Below, piece after piece: positions 20,400 through 31,974 of a stretch of 64,000 nucleotides of DNA. The notes beneath the pieces were generated by a model. That model was not told the DNA's origin, did not search any database, and saw only the letters and a list, made by a program, of their open reading frames with translations. The position numbers were made by a program, and so were the translations under genes. Origin of the DNA: Hydractinia symbiolongicarpus (Eukaryota; Cnidaria; Hydrozoa; Anthoathecata; Hydractiniidae); assembly GCF_029227915.1 (NCBI RefSeq), contig NC_079887.1:18285650-18349649 (forward strand), in the 5' to 3' direction. Positions within the stretch are counted from its first letter, which is position 1. Each line of letters opens with the position of its first letter.

Positions 20400-22340
20400 C
20401 TGATTTGCCACCAGCTATAGAACCTGTTGTTCTAGTGAGATAATTAGAAAGAATCTGAATGTGTTACACAGTGCCCATCAAAAGCTGAATCAAGTGAAAG
20501 GATAAGACGTGCATAAGGCATAAAATATAGTGACAAAAGGTTGGAAAGGTTGTGGTACAGTTCTTGGAGTAGATGGAAATTTTATTCCTGTGCATCATGG
20601 AAGTGCTTTTTACAGATGTCATCCATGTCAATCAATGAAGGTGATACAATACAATTAAGGAAAATGATACACCAAAGGATGTTCGTATCTGAAGAATCAC
20701 AGAAAAACAAAATGAAGACAGATGACAAATGGAAAAGAAAAGAATAATGTAATGTGTATGAAGAAGAAAAAATTGCGGACAATAATTCAAGCAGTGATGA
20801 GAATAGTGGGTGTGAGAATAGCGTAATAGTTTTTACAAACAAAAAAAGTAATACAAAAATTCGATTTATGAAGAAAGATGGTAGTAGTAGTTGAGCATTG
20901 GTTTTATCTAGACAGTCTAAAAGAACTGGAAGCTCGAGAGATTGTGTTAATGTGAAATTAGTTGGTAAAAATGATGCAAGTAGCATTAATTGGAAGGAAA
21001 TATCTTGGTGGAAACAGCTTCATAATGAAGAGAATGTTCTTTTGTTGACATCTTCTGATAAAATTAGCTAAGCTGTGATTGATGCAAAGTCAAAAGAATT
21101 TAAAAACCTGGAAGATAAGTAAGTCTTTCTTTTGGTTGATAATAACGGTGAGGAGACAGTATCTTGTAAATGGGTGACTACTGAAAAGGAAAAGGAAGAT
21201 GGTTAAAATATGCTGAAAGCAAGACTGGTGGCAAGGGGCTTTGAAAAAAGAAAAGCTGGTAAAACAGATTCACCAACATATAGTCGACAAGCATTAAGAA
21301 TGGTATTTGTATCTGCTTGTACAATGGGTTGGAATTTAGAAAGTTTGGACATAAGAGCTGTATTTTTACAAGGTGATGAAATATAAAGAGAAGTCTTCAT
21401 ATGCATTCTGGAAAAGTGCACAGCACAAGAGAAAATCTGGAAGCTGTGTTGTTTCTATGGTTTGAATGATGCATCTGGAATGTGGTATAATAGAGTTGAA
21501 AAAGTGCTACTTGACCTTGGTGGAAAGAAGAGTTTGTATGATAATTTCTATCGCATGATCACAATGGCCTGCTATGTGGTATTCTGATAAATCATGTTGA
21601 TGACTTCATATTCTGTTGATTAAGACCAATATGTGGTCACTTTGAAACCAATTGACTGATGTTAAAAACACGTCATTGTGGTAATTAAGTGGACAATTAT
21701 TGTGGGTTACATCACAAACAGGAGCTGATTGTTCATTTGATAGCTGTTTTGTGAGTAACTATGGAAAACATCCAACGGTTAGAAATATAGTAGATGCAAA
21801 CAAGCTGTTAAGAAACTGACTTCGAAAAAAAGTCTTGGTAATTCAGAAAACCTTAAGATTATTGTGAATGATGATGCAACACATGCAAGTTTGCCTAACA
21901 GAACTTCTGAAAGATCACATATTTTTCAATGGCTAAAGGAGACTACCCCAGTTACCCGAAGATCAAGAAACATCATAGGGTTACAAAGAGTCCTCTGGCA
22001 TCAGAAACAATGGCTCGAAGTGAATCTGAAGATGCTGGATGGTGCATTGTTTCAATGACAAAAGAAGTTTTTGGTCTGAAAAAATCTCTGGAAGTACTAT
22101 GCTTGACAGTCAACAACTCATTAAAAAAACATCTTCACAGCACTAAGATTATCCAAGATTTATGATTATGGGTTGATATAGGAAGAATAAGAGAAATGCT
22201 CGAACTTGGTGAAATTAAAATAAATTGGGTATAGTCACTCAAAATCAACTTGCTGATTAAATGACAAAATCTGGGACATCGGCAGCGGGTTTAATAAATA
22301 TGCTCAGAAAGGGTGCATTTTTAAACCTAGAGTTTTGTAA
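20400..22340 (+). pseudogene. Ty1/copia retrotransposon pol remnant
   Basis: Broken pol of a copia-type LTR retrotransposon. Blocks in order: PPAIEPVVL (about 20406), GWKGCGTVLGVDGNF (about 20530), VSCKWVTTEKEKEDG (about 21155), KARLVARGFEK, DSPTYSRQALRMVFVSA, MGWNLESLDIRAVFLQGDEI with the reverse transcriptase catalytic Asp, KIWKLCCFYGLNDASGMWY, and an RNase H-end match near 22120-22320 containing GRIREMLELGEI and KSGTSAAGLINMLRKGAF. Many stops and frameshifts separate the pieces, so the copy is long dead. Gag, protease and integrase core are not recognisable and no LTR pair was found; a purine-rich tract at 22365-22385 could be a polypurine tract but is not evidence by itself. Confidence 0.82.
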
Positions 22341-23313
22341 ATAAAAGAAGTTGTGGAAATTCTAAAGAAAAAAAGAAAAAAAAAATTTTTTTTACATAAT
22401 TTCGAGAATGACTGGATTCTTAGAAATACAAAATAGTTCTATGATTGTGTGTCAGATTTGCATTAGTGGATGGTTTGATTATCCAATGGGTTTTAATGCT
22501 TGTTGGCGTTCACAAGACAGCATCAACGTTAATCTTATTTTTAATTTACTTTTGTTATTATAGTATATTAGCGTGGAGGTGTTATCATAGTGAAGTTGAT
22601 TGCATAAGGGAAGAGCCATCTCAATAATCTACAGGTATCAATCTGAGTTTAACAGCTTCTACTTTTAATTATCAATCGTTTGCAAAGTTAATCTTCTGGA
22701 AAATTTATGTTATACCACCACCTGCCACCACATCAGCAGCGAAATAAGCCCAACTTCACGGCGGTCAACATGGTAGTTGTCGCTTTGCAAAAGTATTTGC
22801 TTAATTATAAATTTGATTTATAAAGTGGGAGTACTAAACTATTTGGTTCCCAGCTTTGACAGAAAGTAACCTATATATTTATAATAAAAAGCGTGGTATT
22901 AATATCTTCAATTCTACTGGAGGAGGTTTGGAGGAATGTTGTAAACTTATTCTGACACTTATTTACTATCATCTGATTTCGTTGGATTATTTACTATTTT
23001 TACCGTACGGCGATTTCATTTTATTTTTCCTCTTTCAGCGCATTTTGGCAGCTACAAATTTCGGAGTAAATTAACCAATTAACAAGCCTTGAAATTTGTA
23101 GCCTGCCTTTCCCTATTGTTAAATTACTTTTGCCCACGTTTCTGTTTTACGCCTCGCTAAATGACAAAAATGGTAGTGTGAAATTTAGCAAGTTCACTTA
23201 AGCAACCAAATCGTGGTCATGGTTTGTAAGTAGGTCTCTATTTGATTTTTCGTTTCTTCTGAAAGCTTTTTATTTTTGTAATATTTGTTTTCTGTACACA
23301 TTTTCACATGTTA

Positions 23314-23383
23314 AGATACATATATAAGATACATATATAAGATACATATATAAGATACTATATAAGATACATATATAAGATAT
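23314..23383. repeat. Minisatellite GATACATATATAA
   Basis: Five to six tandem copies of a 13-bp unit GATACATATATAA, one shortened by two bases. Confidence 0.9.
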
Positions 23384-25877
23384 AAATGTCACGTTTTCTA
23401 TCCAATTATAGATCTTAACCAATTTTAAAACTTTGGCTACACAAACAAAGATTGTAAGGTAGTGTCCTAAAGTTACGAGCTAGCTATCTTATTTATTGCT
23501 ATTTCTTTTAAGGTTTTTCTTCATTTTTATATAAAAGCTATTTATCCTAGCCAACATTGGTTATTTTTGTACTATCTGCGCCAATCTGACTCAAATAATC
23601 CTCCTGTGCTAAATGCAGTTAGGTACCTAGCTAGCTAGCTAGCTACACCTTTTACTGTATATAATATAAGTCTTAGAGTTTATTGATGAGAACATTTTCG
23701 ATTTACCATTTTACCCACAATTAATTTTGTATCGACAGGCTTTACAATGTGTTTTTATTGGAACTGGCAATGAATTTTGCAAATAAAGTTGCTGAGTGAT
23801 TATTTTAGCTGAGTGGGAAATAACAGGCTGTTTCATGTGTTTTTATTTAAACCAAAGCTGCAATTTTTTTTTGAGAAGAAGGGTACTACAATATCATGCA
23901 CTCCACATATGGTTGTGCAACATCATTCACCGGTACGAAGTGCTCAGCCCGGTTGCACAATTAATTTTTTTGGAACTTTCCACACAAAAGGAACTTATTC
24001 CACACAAAAAAAATGTCGGCCAGCTGTCTTTTCTATGACGGGGTGACAACAGGTTGTTAAACTGCGTTTTTTTTTTTGGCTAAAGTTACGGGTAAGTTAT
24101 TTTATGAAAATTATATTATACCCGAAACATTTTGATGTGTGCACTGCAATTGATTTACAACATGCTGTACACCTTACTAAGGCGCTCCCCCTGAATGTAT
24201 AGCACAGTTTACGGCTCTTATCAGCCTGTAACCTAATGCCGAAGTCACACATTTAATTGTGGCTTAACACGATGTGTGAATTTGTTGCCTGATGTTTTAA
24301 GACAATCAAAGATATAATAGAAAAATATCCAATCCTTGTTAGCAATACTTAAGTAAGTTCAAATCGAATAGGTAACACTGGAAATATATACTGATTTCAC
24401 ACATATTGTACTTATTTTTGCATTAGCTGCTTCTCTAAGGGCTTTATTATGCATTTAACCTGAATTTGTACACAATATATTGGTACAGGGTCAGTTTCAA
24501 GTGACGATGTGTAACAATTTATGTACTTCTATTAAAGACAATTAATTCTATTATATATCACAACCAAATCTCGGTATAGGTTACTGGAAATAGCAAAGCA
24601 CGGTTTCTTTGTTACGTGGTGTCATTCGTAACGAGTGAGCCAATGACATAATTTTTTAGCTTTTTAGCTCGGTTAAAAGTCAAAACTTAGGAGGAAAATT
24701 ACATCACAGTTTTTAAAATCATATTACACATATTTGAGAACACCTGTGGGAAAATTCATTGTTCATCAAGTTACCCCATATGGGTAATATGGAAGATTTC
24801 TTCATAAGAAACATCAGAAACTTTTTTATGTGGATTACTTTAACATTAACAAAAATTAAAATCTTTTACAATAAACTTTTGCGATTTTGTCATTAAATAG
24901 TTTTCAAATTTTTCGCTGGAAAAAATTTTTAAGGTTTAAAACCCATGTGCAACAGTAACTTTTTCATCCCTATGCTAATGTCATATGCATAAGCTATGCA
25001 ACAACTTTTGCAGGAAAATAAAAACACATAAAGAGAAAAAGTTTATTATTAAAATATTATAAATTAATTTCAAACCGATTAGTCCCTGCAGCCATTTTGG
25101 TGTCAGCGGTATGAAAAACTATGCTAAAACTATACTAAGTAAAAGTCTTATTACTTCGGTAAAAATTGAAATAATGACTTAAAACTTGGTATTATATGTT
25201 TTTAGACCAGTTTGATGAAATGAACCCAAAATTTTTTTTACTACTATCATAGTTTCTGAGTTCCTGAATTTAGCCATTTTTGGAGATGCCTTATAAACTG
25301 TTTTTGACAGAATATCAATTTTGACAAGTCATGTGTACAGAAAACATTCAAAGTGATTCTCAGGATTAAAAATAATTCAAACAGATAAAATGTGTTGCAG
25401 GTTTAGGACCAAATACCTTATCCAGTTCAGAGAAAGTGTGAATGTGCTTCTAAACACAGTGCCAAATACATAATCTAAATTTTATGCCGCATAAATACAA
25501 AGTGGTTAGAAAGTTATTTTTTTCTCCACCTGGATCTGCAAGCGTTTACTTGCACTAATCGCTCAGCCTGGTGCCACTCACAATTAATTTTTGAATATCC
25601 ACAGGAACTTATTATGCAAAATGAAAAATGCTAAACAACTGTATTAGCTTTGCAGAAGTAACAATAGGCTTTATCATAAGTCTTGTGAATGTTGGTTTAT
25701 GAAAAATATATTACACCTTTAATGCTATACAGTAAGCGCTCCACTGGATTTGTAACACATTACAGTAAGTGTCCTCCGTGTGACACAGTTTACCCTTTAC
25801 TAAGTCTTAAACTGGACAGAGACTTTAGGTCTTCCCGCTCCAGGTGAATATTACTTCTGGCTATACTTTCCCAAATT

Positions 25878-25995
25878 TTGTTATTTCATAAAAGAAACCT
25901 GAAAATCTACAAAAATTTATTTATGAAAAATAGGTTCCCGTTCGATAAAAGAAACCTGAACATTTGCAGAAATTTATTTATAAAATATAGGTTTC
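25878..25995. repeat. Tandem duplication of about 60 bp
   Basis: The block 'ATAAAAGAAACCTGAA' followed by 'GAAATTTATTTAT' (with variants) and 'ATAGGTT' occurs twice in tandem with a few differences. Confidence 0.7.
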
Positions 25996-26656
25996 TGTTT
26001 GTCGTGACAACATATTTAACTAACATGCAATGCCTTGCATACCTGACTAGCTATATACTTAACTGTTCACTGTTATGGGAGGTCGAAATAGCTAGCTAGC
26101 TATCTTTATTTAAAATGACAGAATGCCTTGAAAAATCTTTTGTGTAGCTAGCTACATAAAAATAATATATTTAACTCTTGTACTTTATCACTTAATTATT
26201 TAATAAAAAATGTGCCCCTGGAGTGCTGGCATGGTACTAACTAGGTAGCTTAAAATCACAAAATAAATATTATCCAGATGTGACCATCCCTCATCATCAG
26301 ACATTAGAAAGGCATTTCTGTTCTTCACTTCTCGTTGTGGGGTACCTCAAATTCTTATAAATCCAATGAAAAAAAATTACTTAAGACTTCCTCTTCTTTC
26401 CCTTGCACTACTCATGGCATATCATTGCATGTCTTCAGTTCCAAGCCACGATTCATTAGCTTCCCACCGCGTCTCGTTCACAAGTTTCAGCACTAGCCAA
26501 TATGATGGACAACGTCGAGGAACCCTGGGTAATTTTGAAAAAATGTGGTTCTGCCTGATATCAGCATATTTTAGCCCTTGAGTGCCACACCTCCGTATAT
26601 ATAGGAGTTAATTATCTTTAAAACATGTACTGTCTAATATAATATTGTTTCACTTC

Positions 26657-26680
26657 AGTAGAATGGATTGAAGTATCCAA
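26657..26680 (+). repeat. 24-bp direct repeat, left copy
   Basis: AGTAGAATGGATTGAAGTATCCAA (shown here as AGTAGAATGG + ATTGAAGTATCCAA) is identical to 33984-34007. The pair brackets the first Polinton-like element. Confidence 0.8.
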
Positions 26681-27081
26681 ACACATTTTACCCTTTACTT
26701 CTTGCGCATCTTCACTCCTCCTAAAATAAAGGCTCCATGTGGTCTCCCAGTCTGTCCACCACAAGACAATTCTAATAAAGGTCTGACTTGATATTTATAT
26801 AGTCACTTTTACGCAAAACATTACAGTGGTGCAATCGTAGAGGGTATTTCCCTACCACCACCATGACATCATTGACACTATTGACAACGAGTACAAACTC
26901 AGAACGCAAACGCACCCAAAAACATTTAAAACACGCAAATACACAATTCTTTTAAATTTTTAGTTTTGCTATGCGATTTTGTGTATTAAGAACAAGGAAT
27001 TCAAAAATAAAGTTATTCCGTGTTTATTAATGTAAAACTAAATCAATGAATAATTTATTACTTGAAAAACTCATCAATAAT

Positions 27082-28228
27082 ATTATAATAAAACTATTCC
27101 ACTGACACCAGCAAGCGTTGTCCATAACTGATCGGCAACAAACTTTACGGTTTCTTTTGCAGCATTAAACAATCATGCCACAACAGAGCCAATAAGATCA
27201 GGCAGTGCATCCAATCCCTTCTCCCCAAATTTACCAAACAACTTTGATGGAGATTTTAATTGTATCTTCATCCATTCACCTGCACCCTTACCACCACCAC
27301 TACTACCACCAATAATAACAACATCACCACCAATACCACCTTCCACAGTCAATACAATAGTACTAATTGTCATACCAATAACTGTCAGTAGAGTAGCAAT
27401 GGTAACCCCCTGCTCCTTAAACAACGTCTTTACCCTTTCCCTTAACAACACATCACCATTCATCAATTGCTTAAACGACTCCTTAATCTTCACAACCTCA
27501 CTAGACAACTATCCTTTAAGATTGAAATTTGTTCCTCATGCATATTCAAATCATCCTTTAGCTCCACAATCCTATCCTCAACCTCCTTCTTCAACCCTAG
27601 ATATTCATTACGCAACTCAGTACTCTCCCCATCAATCAACTTCTGTTTCTCATAATCATCCTACAACTTCTTTTTCCCCTTACTCTTTATCCAAATGCGC
27701 CTTCGTCATAGCATATTTCTCTGTAGCAGTCTTCAATGCACCCCTAATATCCCGCAATGACCTATTATCTCCCGCAAACACTTCTCAAACTTGAGCGTCG
27801 GTCCATCCTTAATCACAGTCTCGACCACCTCAACAATCTTATCTGCCTCCTCAACAACTCATTACGATCCGAATACTCTATTTCACTGTTATCTGGCATC
27901 TTTATTCGCCATCTCCTTTAACTTAATTTCTTCCAATGATATTTGCTTCGATTTTTTCCTCAATTCAAAGCACTTATCAACTCATCGGATGTAAAGCCAA
28001 GAGTTTTTAATCGTCTAATACCCGAACTTTCTCGATTTCTTCATAAAGATCATTCACCTTAGTTCTATCTAATCTAGTCCTTAAAGACAATCCTGATGTA
28101 CTCCCCTTGTCTATTTGTTCAGTATTAGTCTGTGTAGGATCACTATAAGAAGCTTTCTGTCGGTTGTATCATCAGTATTTTCATCATCATCAAAACCCAC
28201 ATTATCAACAAATATCTTCAAATAAAAA
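27082..28228 (-). pseudogene. Coiled-coil, glycine-rich membrane protein of Polinton-like element
   Basis: Homologous to the gene at 43039-47352. The N-terminus near 28200 is acidic (VDNVGFDDDENTDD). The middle (27540-27660) is a charged coiled coil with EYLGLKKEVEDRIVELKDD. The C-terminal 110 residues (27508-27173) contain RVKTLFKEQGVTIATLLTVI, a hydrophobic segment, a glycine-rich stretch (GGSSGGGKGAGEW) and a second hydrophobic part ending ALPDLIGSVVA, after which a stop precedes LFNAAKETVKFVADQLWTTL. Function unknown; the architecture, a coiled coil then Gly-rich linker then membrane helices, would suit a virion or membrane-associated protein, but that is inference. Frameshifts and stops make it inactive. 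Confidence 0.6.
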
Positions 28229-28791
28229 TGGAGTCGAAGAAATCTATCCAAAACTTCCATCCACTCCAACAGAAGAAGTAAATTTCAATGCAGATATATA
28301 TTGAAACGGATACTATAGTGAATTACAACAAAGGAGAATCTTCAGCACAAGTATAAAAAACATTGTAGGAGGTCGTACATAGCATGTAAGTATTTTAGTG
28401 GGGCTGAATGTATTAGTACTTTCTTAGGTGCAGGGGCATTAGCATCAGTACCAACAGTCATCGCCTTACCAGCATCTCTAGTATTCGGATCTCTATCCAC
28501 AGCCTTCGGTCTATCAATCCTATATCGACATCAAAATTCATCAAAATATGCCAGAAAAAGATACACAAATACTCAACCCTGATCGATAAACTGAACTCGT
28601 CTATAGTGATAATCGATACTCTAATATCACAGGACTGTAATGTTAGTGATGAGTTTAAGAAGATAAGGGATGAATACATTAGGATTACTAGGGAAATAAG
28701 TAAAGTAAGTATCAAGTCAAAAAACGATCAAATGAGGCTTATATTGGAAAAAATGGAAGGCCTCGAGTCGAAGCTGCATTCTTTGGCATGA
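28229..28791 (+). pseudogene. Small membrane/coiled-coil protein upstream of integrase
   Basis: The start region reads EEIYPKLPSTPTEEVNFNA, matching IYPTLPTAP in the copy-2 gene at 42594-43016. At 28425-28535 is a hydrophobic segment rich in Ala, Val and Leu (LGAGALASVPTVIALPASLV), followed after a frameshift by a charged helix (28606-28791, DEFKKIRDEYIRITREISKV) that ends in a stop just before the integrase start. It is divergent from the coiled-coil gene on the other strand. Function unknown; broken by frameshifts. Confidence 0.5.
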
Positions 28792-28814
28792 TCTTCATAT
28801 TTTTTTATATATAA

Positions 28815-29710
28815 ATGGATAAGAAATTGAAGAGGATTTATTATGGAGTTGGTGGGTATTGGAAGGGTTTATCAGCAGTGGATAAGTTTGCAAGGTTAGT
28901 AGGAATGATGATGAGAAATGGTTAAGAAAACAACCAACATTCCAAATTTATTTACCCCAACCAGAGTACATACTAAGACCAAATTCATCATATCACTTAT
29001 TCCTAAAACCAGACCTCTTATACCTTCCTCATGACAAATATAAACAAAAAACATACAAATACGCTCTGTGTGTTGTTGATGTTGCGTCCAGATACAAAGC
29101 AGCATACCAACTTACCTTAAAAACAACAAAGGGGACGATGACTGCATTCGAAAAATATACAAGACTACACCATTAACGTACCCTGATCTAATAATGGTTG
29201 CTGAGGGAAAGGAGTTTTACGGTGATGTTACAAAATTATTTAAGAATCATTCCACATCCATCTAAAGAGGTGATCCAAAACAACATAGAATTCAGGGTAT
29301 TGTCGAAAGGTTTAATAGGACGTTAGGGGAGAGATTGTTTAGTCATCAATATAGGAAAGAGATGAAAAATGGTGGAGGAGGAATGTTGAGTGATTGCAGA
29401 GTGGTATTAATGAAGTAAGACTAGACTTATTGGAATGAGACCTGTTAATGCGGTTAAGGTGGATAGTATTTATCAGGGTTTTTCATAGCCAAGGAAGCAT
29501 GGTGAGGTGTTGTTGGATGTGGGTACCTCTGTGAGATATTTGTATAAAGATGGTGAATTATAGGGTGGCAGGAGGAGGGCAACAGATCCAAATTGGTCGG
29601 TGGATGTGTATCAGATTGTGAATAGAAGTATTAGTGTTAATCAACCAACGTTGTATTATTTAGATAGAGTGAAGAGGTATTTTGTGAGGGAGGAATTGTT
29701 GGTCGTTTAG
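28815..29710 (+). pseudogene. Retroviral-type DDE integrase of Polinton-like element
   Basis: The frame opens with MDKKLKRIYYGVGGYWKGL at 28815 and passes through several frames. Catalytic landmarks: DLLYLPHDKYKQ (first Asp, about 29010), CVVDVASRYKAAYQLTL, VAEGKEFYGDV (second position, where the family has Asp and this copy has Ala, about 29195), GIVERFNRTLGERLF (catalytic Glu, about 29300). The C-terminal region includes LLDVGTSVRYLYKDGEL and VDVYQIVNRSISVNQPTLYY and ends REELLVV. Integrase joins the element's DNA ends to the host. Frameshifts and the missing catalytic Asp mean it is dead. The start is chosen because the copy-2 integrase (42545) begins with the similar MDKIYYSDTGYWRGK. Confidence 0.85.
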
Positions 29711-29987
29711 TTGAGTTGGCAACCAGGCTATCTTTTGTCGTGTTTTTTGTTTGATTTTGTTGGGGATGTAGTTGTTTTTCGTTGTATTTTTATTGTGATT
29801 TGTTGGTTACCTAGTTGTGCATTGTTGGTTACCTAGTTGTGAATTGTTGGTAGCTAGTTGGTTAGGTAGTTGTGTGGTAGTTGATTAGCTGGTTATTAAA
29901 TGATTGAGTATTTGAATTTTTTTATTAGTGCCAGTTTGTTTGTGGGATTTTCATATGTGTTTTGGAGACTTTGGAGGTTAATAAGTT

Positions 29988-30352
29988 ATGGAAGGTTTTG
30001 CTGATGTTTGTGGTAGTGATAGTGTGAAATTAGAAGGATTAATTGCCTGTGTTAATGGTAGTGGTGTGAAGCAATATCTCGGGAAACATTATAAGGAGGA
30101 ACAGATTAGTGCTTTGTCGGTAGATGATGTTGAGAATCTTCATTTGCAGTATGATCTAGATTGGGGGCTGCAATGGTGAAATCATTAGGGATAACAATTA
30201 TTAGCCTTTTCAAGTGTTGTTTCAAATGCTTTTGCTTTTTTGATGATAGTGAGTTAGAGGATGATCTGGGAAATGATTCCTTTTTGAATGCAACTTTGCA
30301 GAGAGTTAGTGTGACTTGTATTATAGGTTTAGTTCCTATCTTGCACCTTTAA
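29988..30352 (+). pseudogene. Small Polinton-like accessory protein
   Basis: Starts MEGFADVCGSDSVKLEGLIA and continues LGKHYKEEQISALSVDDVEN, then shifts frame near 30165 into MGAAMVKSLGITIISLF, with another hydrophobic stretch and an end VTCIIGLVPILHL. A soluble helical N-terminus followed by hydrophobic segments suggests a membrane-associated product. I recall similar proteins in cnidarian genomes next to such integrases, without known function. At least one frameshift is present. Confidence 0.5.
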
Positions 30353-30400
30353 GTGTTATAACTGGAAAACATTATCTAAAAAAATCTTGGAGTGATAAAA

Positions 30401-30700
30401 ATGGAGACAGTGAGGAAGAAAAAAAAGAATCCAAAATGAGTGGAACAGGGGAAGAAACTTGCTGAGTTTAATCAGAAAAGGAAGGAGGAGATATTGAGGG
30501 GTGTGGAACATATTGAGAAAAGGGAGGTAGAATATGAGAGGGATAATGGTTATCTTATTTATTTTGCTGGTGCTTTGGTTGTTTTATTGTGTGAGAGTGC
30601 TTGGTATTTCAGGAAGAGTCGTGATGTGGAGATGACGAAACCCGTTGTGGTGCAGGAGTCTACCCAGGAAAAATCCAATGTGGTTCATGAAATGGATTAA
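30401..30700 (+). pseudogene. Small single-pass membrane protein of Polinton-like element
   Basis: ATG at 30401 gives METVRKKKKNPK, then an in-frame TGA at 30437-30439, then EQGKKLAEFNQKRKEEILRG, a charged helix, one hydrophobic helix (YLIYFAGALVVLLCESAWYF) and a polar tail. Basic N-terminus plus helix plus one membrane span. Function unknown. Apart from the TGA the frame is clean to the stop at 30700. Confidence 0.5.
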
Positions 30701-30732
30701 AAAAATCCCTATGTAAATGAGTGAAGTTAAGA

Positions 30733-30915
30733 ATGATGTTTATCATGCCACCGTTGTTAGTGGAAAGTATTGGTTATGCGATGTTGCTGAAAATTCTTTT
30801 TAAAGTCCCCGCACCGAATTTACGTGACTCTGTCAAGTTGGTTGGGATTGTCACTGCGTCCATGTTTACGAAGGAATTTCTTGTCAAGCAGAAGATTATT
30901 CCTGATAATGTGTAG
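30733..30915 (+). CDS. Small hydrophobic protein of Polinton-like element
   Basis: Sixty codons from the ATG at 30733: two hydrophobic segments (MMFIMPPLLVESIGYAMLLK and VKLVGIVTASMF) separated by FKVPAPNLRDS, ending KIIPDNV. It follows the gene at 30401-30700 with a 30-bp gap. Probably a membrane protein of the element; no named family. Confidence 0.5.
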   Translation: MMFIMPPLLVESIGYAMLLKILFKVPAPNLRDSVKLVGIVTASMFTKEFLVKQKIIPDNV

Positions 30916-30949
30916 ATAATAAAATGTTGATTTATTCTGGTCGAGTATA

Positions 30950-31973
30950 ATTTTAATAAGCAGTTGATGGATGAAATAAGGGTCAAGAAGATTATTTCTC
31001 ATAACCTAACTCTTTTGAATAACGCTTTTTTTATAAGAATAGTGTTTTTTCGTTGAGGGTTAAGTATTCTTATGATTTGGCGAAATATGAGGGTGAAGTA
31101 TTCTTAATATATTCTTATTTTTCAGAGTAAAGTTTCTGTCACATGTATGCACAGGAACAACTATTTCACAACAGCTGAATATGTTTCTTTTTAATGAGAT
31201 GTTCACACATATTTTTTAGTACACTGTTAGGCATTTACAGCATGTTTATGTTTTATGTTTATCAAACCAAATATAACAGGTTAAACACTTGTCTCATTTT
31301 GATTTCCCTAATTTTTTGGTTAACTAACAATTTTATTCTAAGCAAACTCACCCTGGAAATATTCTTAAGATATTCTTACAATTTAGGCAATTATCAACCT
31401 GATATTCTTATAGAAGTTATTCTTATAAAAAAGCGTGTAGTGAAGGTGGGTTAAGGATTATTAGGGATAACCCAACTGCTTTGAATAAGGAAGGTGTGTT
31501 GAGTATTATTAGGGATAACCCGCCTCCATTAAATACTGAAAGTGTGGTGAAGATTACAAAAGATCACCCAACTCCATAAAATACTGAAGATATATTGAAG
31601 ATTATCGAGGATAACCCACCCCCATTAACTACTGGAAGTGCGTTGAAGATTATAAAGGATAACCCATCTCCATTAAATACTGAAGGTGTGAAGATTACAA
31701 AAGATCATCTAACTCCATAAATTAAGTATTGAAGATTATCGAGGATAACCCACCCACACTACTGAAAGTGTGTTGAAGATTATAAAGGATAACCCATCTC
31801 CATTAAATACTGAAGGTGTGTTGAATATTATTAGGGATAACCCTCCAAACCCTAATATTAATCTTATTGTGGATACCGTGAAAAGGTATGTAAATCCTGA
31901 GATTATTCGTGCAGCCGTTAAAGATTATACTATAAATAAGGAAGATATGTTTTTTTCGTATAATTTACTGTAG
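30950..31973 (+). pseudogene. 20-residue tandem-repeat protein, interrupted by a MITE
   Basis: Before the insertion the frame reads QLMDEIRVKKIISHNLTLLN (about 30960-31020); after it (from 31440) it resumes with LRIIRDNPTALNKEGVLSII, RDNPPPLNTESVVKITKDHP and so on. About seven units of 60 bp (20 residues, consensus ILxIIRDNPxxLNTEGV) run to about 31850, then a unique end: DTVKRYVNPEIIRAAVKDYT with NKEDMFF. The 60-bp DNA periodicity is plain, with GGATAACCC recurring. Stops, deletions within units and a 416-bp insertion make it a pseudogene. The units look like two-helix repeats; function unknown. Confidence 0.65.
31022..31437. mobile_element. MITE with TA duplication inside repeat-protein gene
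   Basis: Left end ACGCTTTTTTTATAAGAATA, right end the inverse (reverse complement CACGCTTTTTTATAAGAATA), differing by one base at the tip and one T. TA at 31020-31021 and 31438-31439 flanks it. Removing it rejoins a normal 60-bp repeat unit of the surrounding gene. ATTCTTA motifs recur at both ends. No coding capacity. TA target and length suggest a Tc1/mariner-type derivative. Confidence 0.75.
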
Positions 31974-31974
31974 A

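Larger units (their letters stand above)
22341..26656. other. Intergenic repeats, no gene seen
   Basis: Two related repeat copies at about 23900-24230 and 25540-25840 share 'CTCAGCC(C/T)GGT...CACAATTAATTTTT', 'GGAACTTATT' and 'AAG(C/G)CGCTCC'. GCTAGC-rich patches lie at 23630-23645 and 26090-26110. The minus strand around 26440-26490 reads LKLVNETRWEANESW, faintly like a hAT-type motif, too short to call. No reading frame here is convincing. Confidence 0.4.

Noticed and set aside
26366-26581. 71-codon frame with a signal-peptide-like start
   Set aside because: No splice context or family match; the opposite strand shows an equally weak hAT-like motif, so coding is not supported on either strand.
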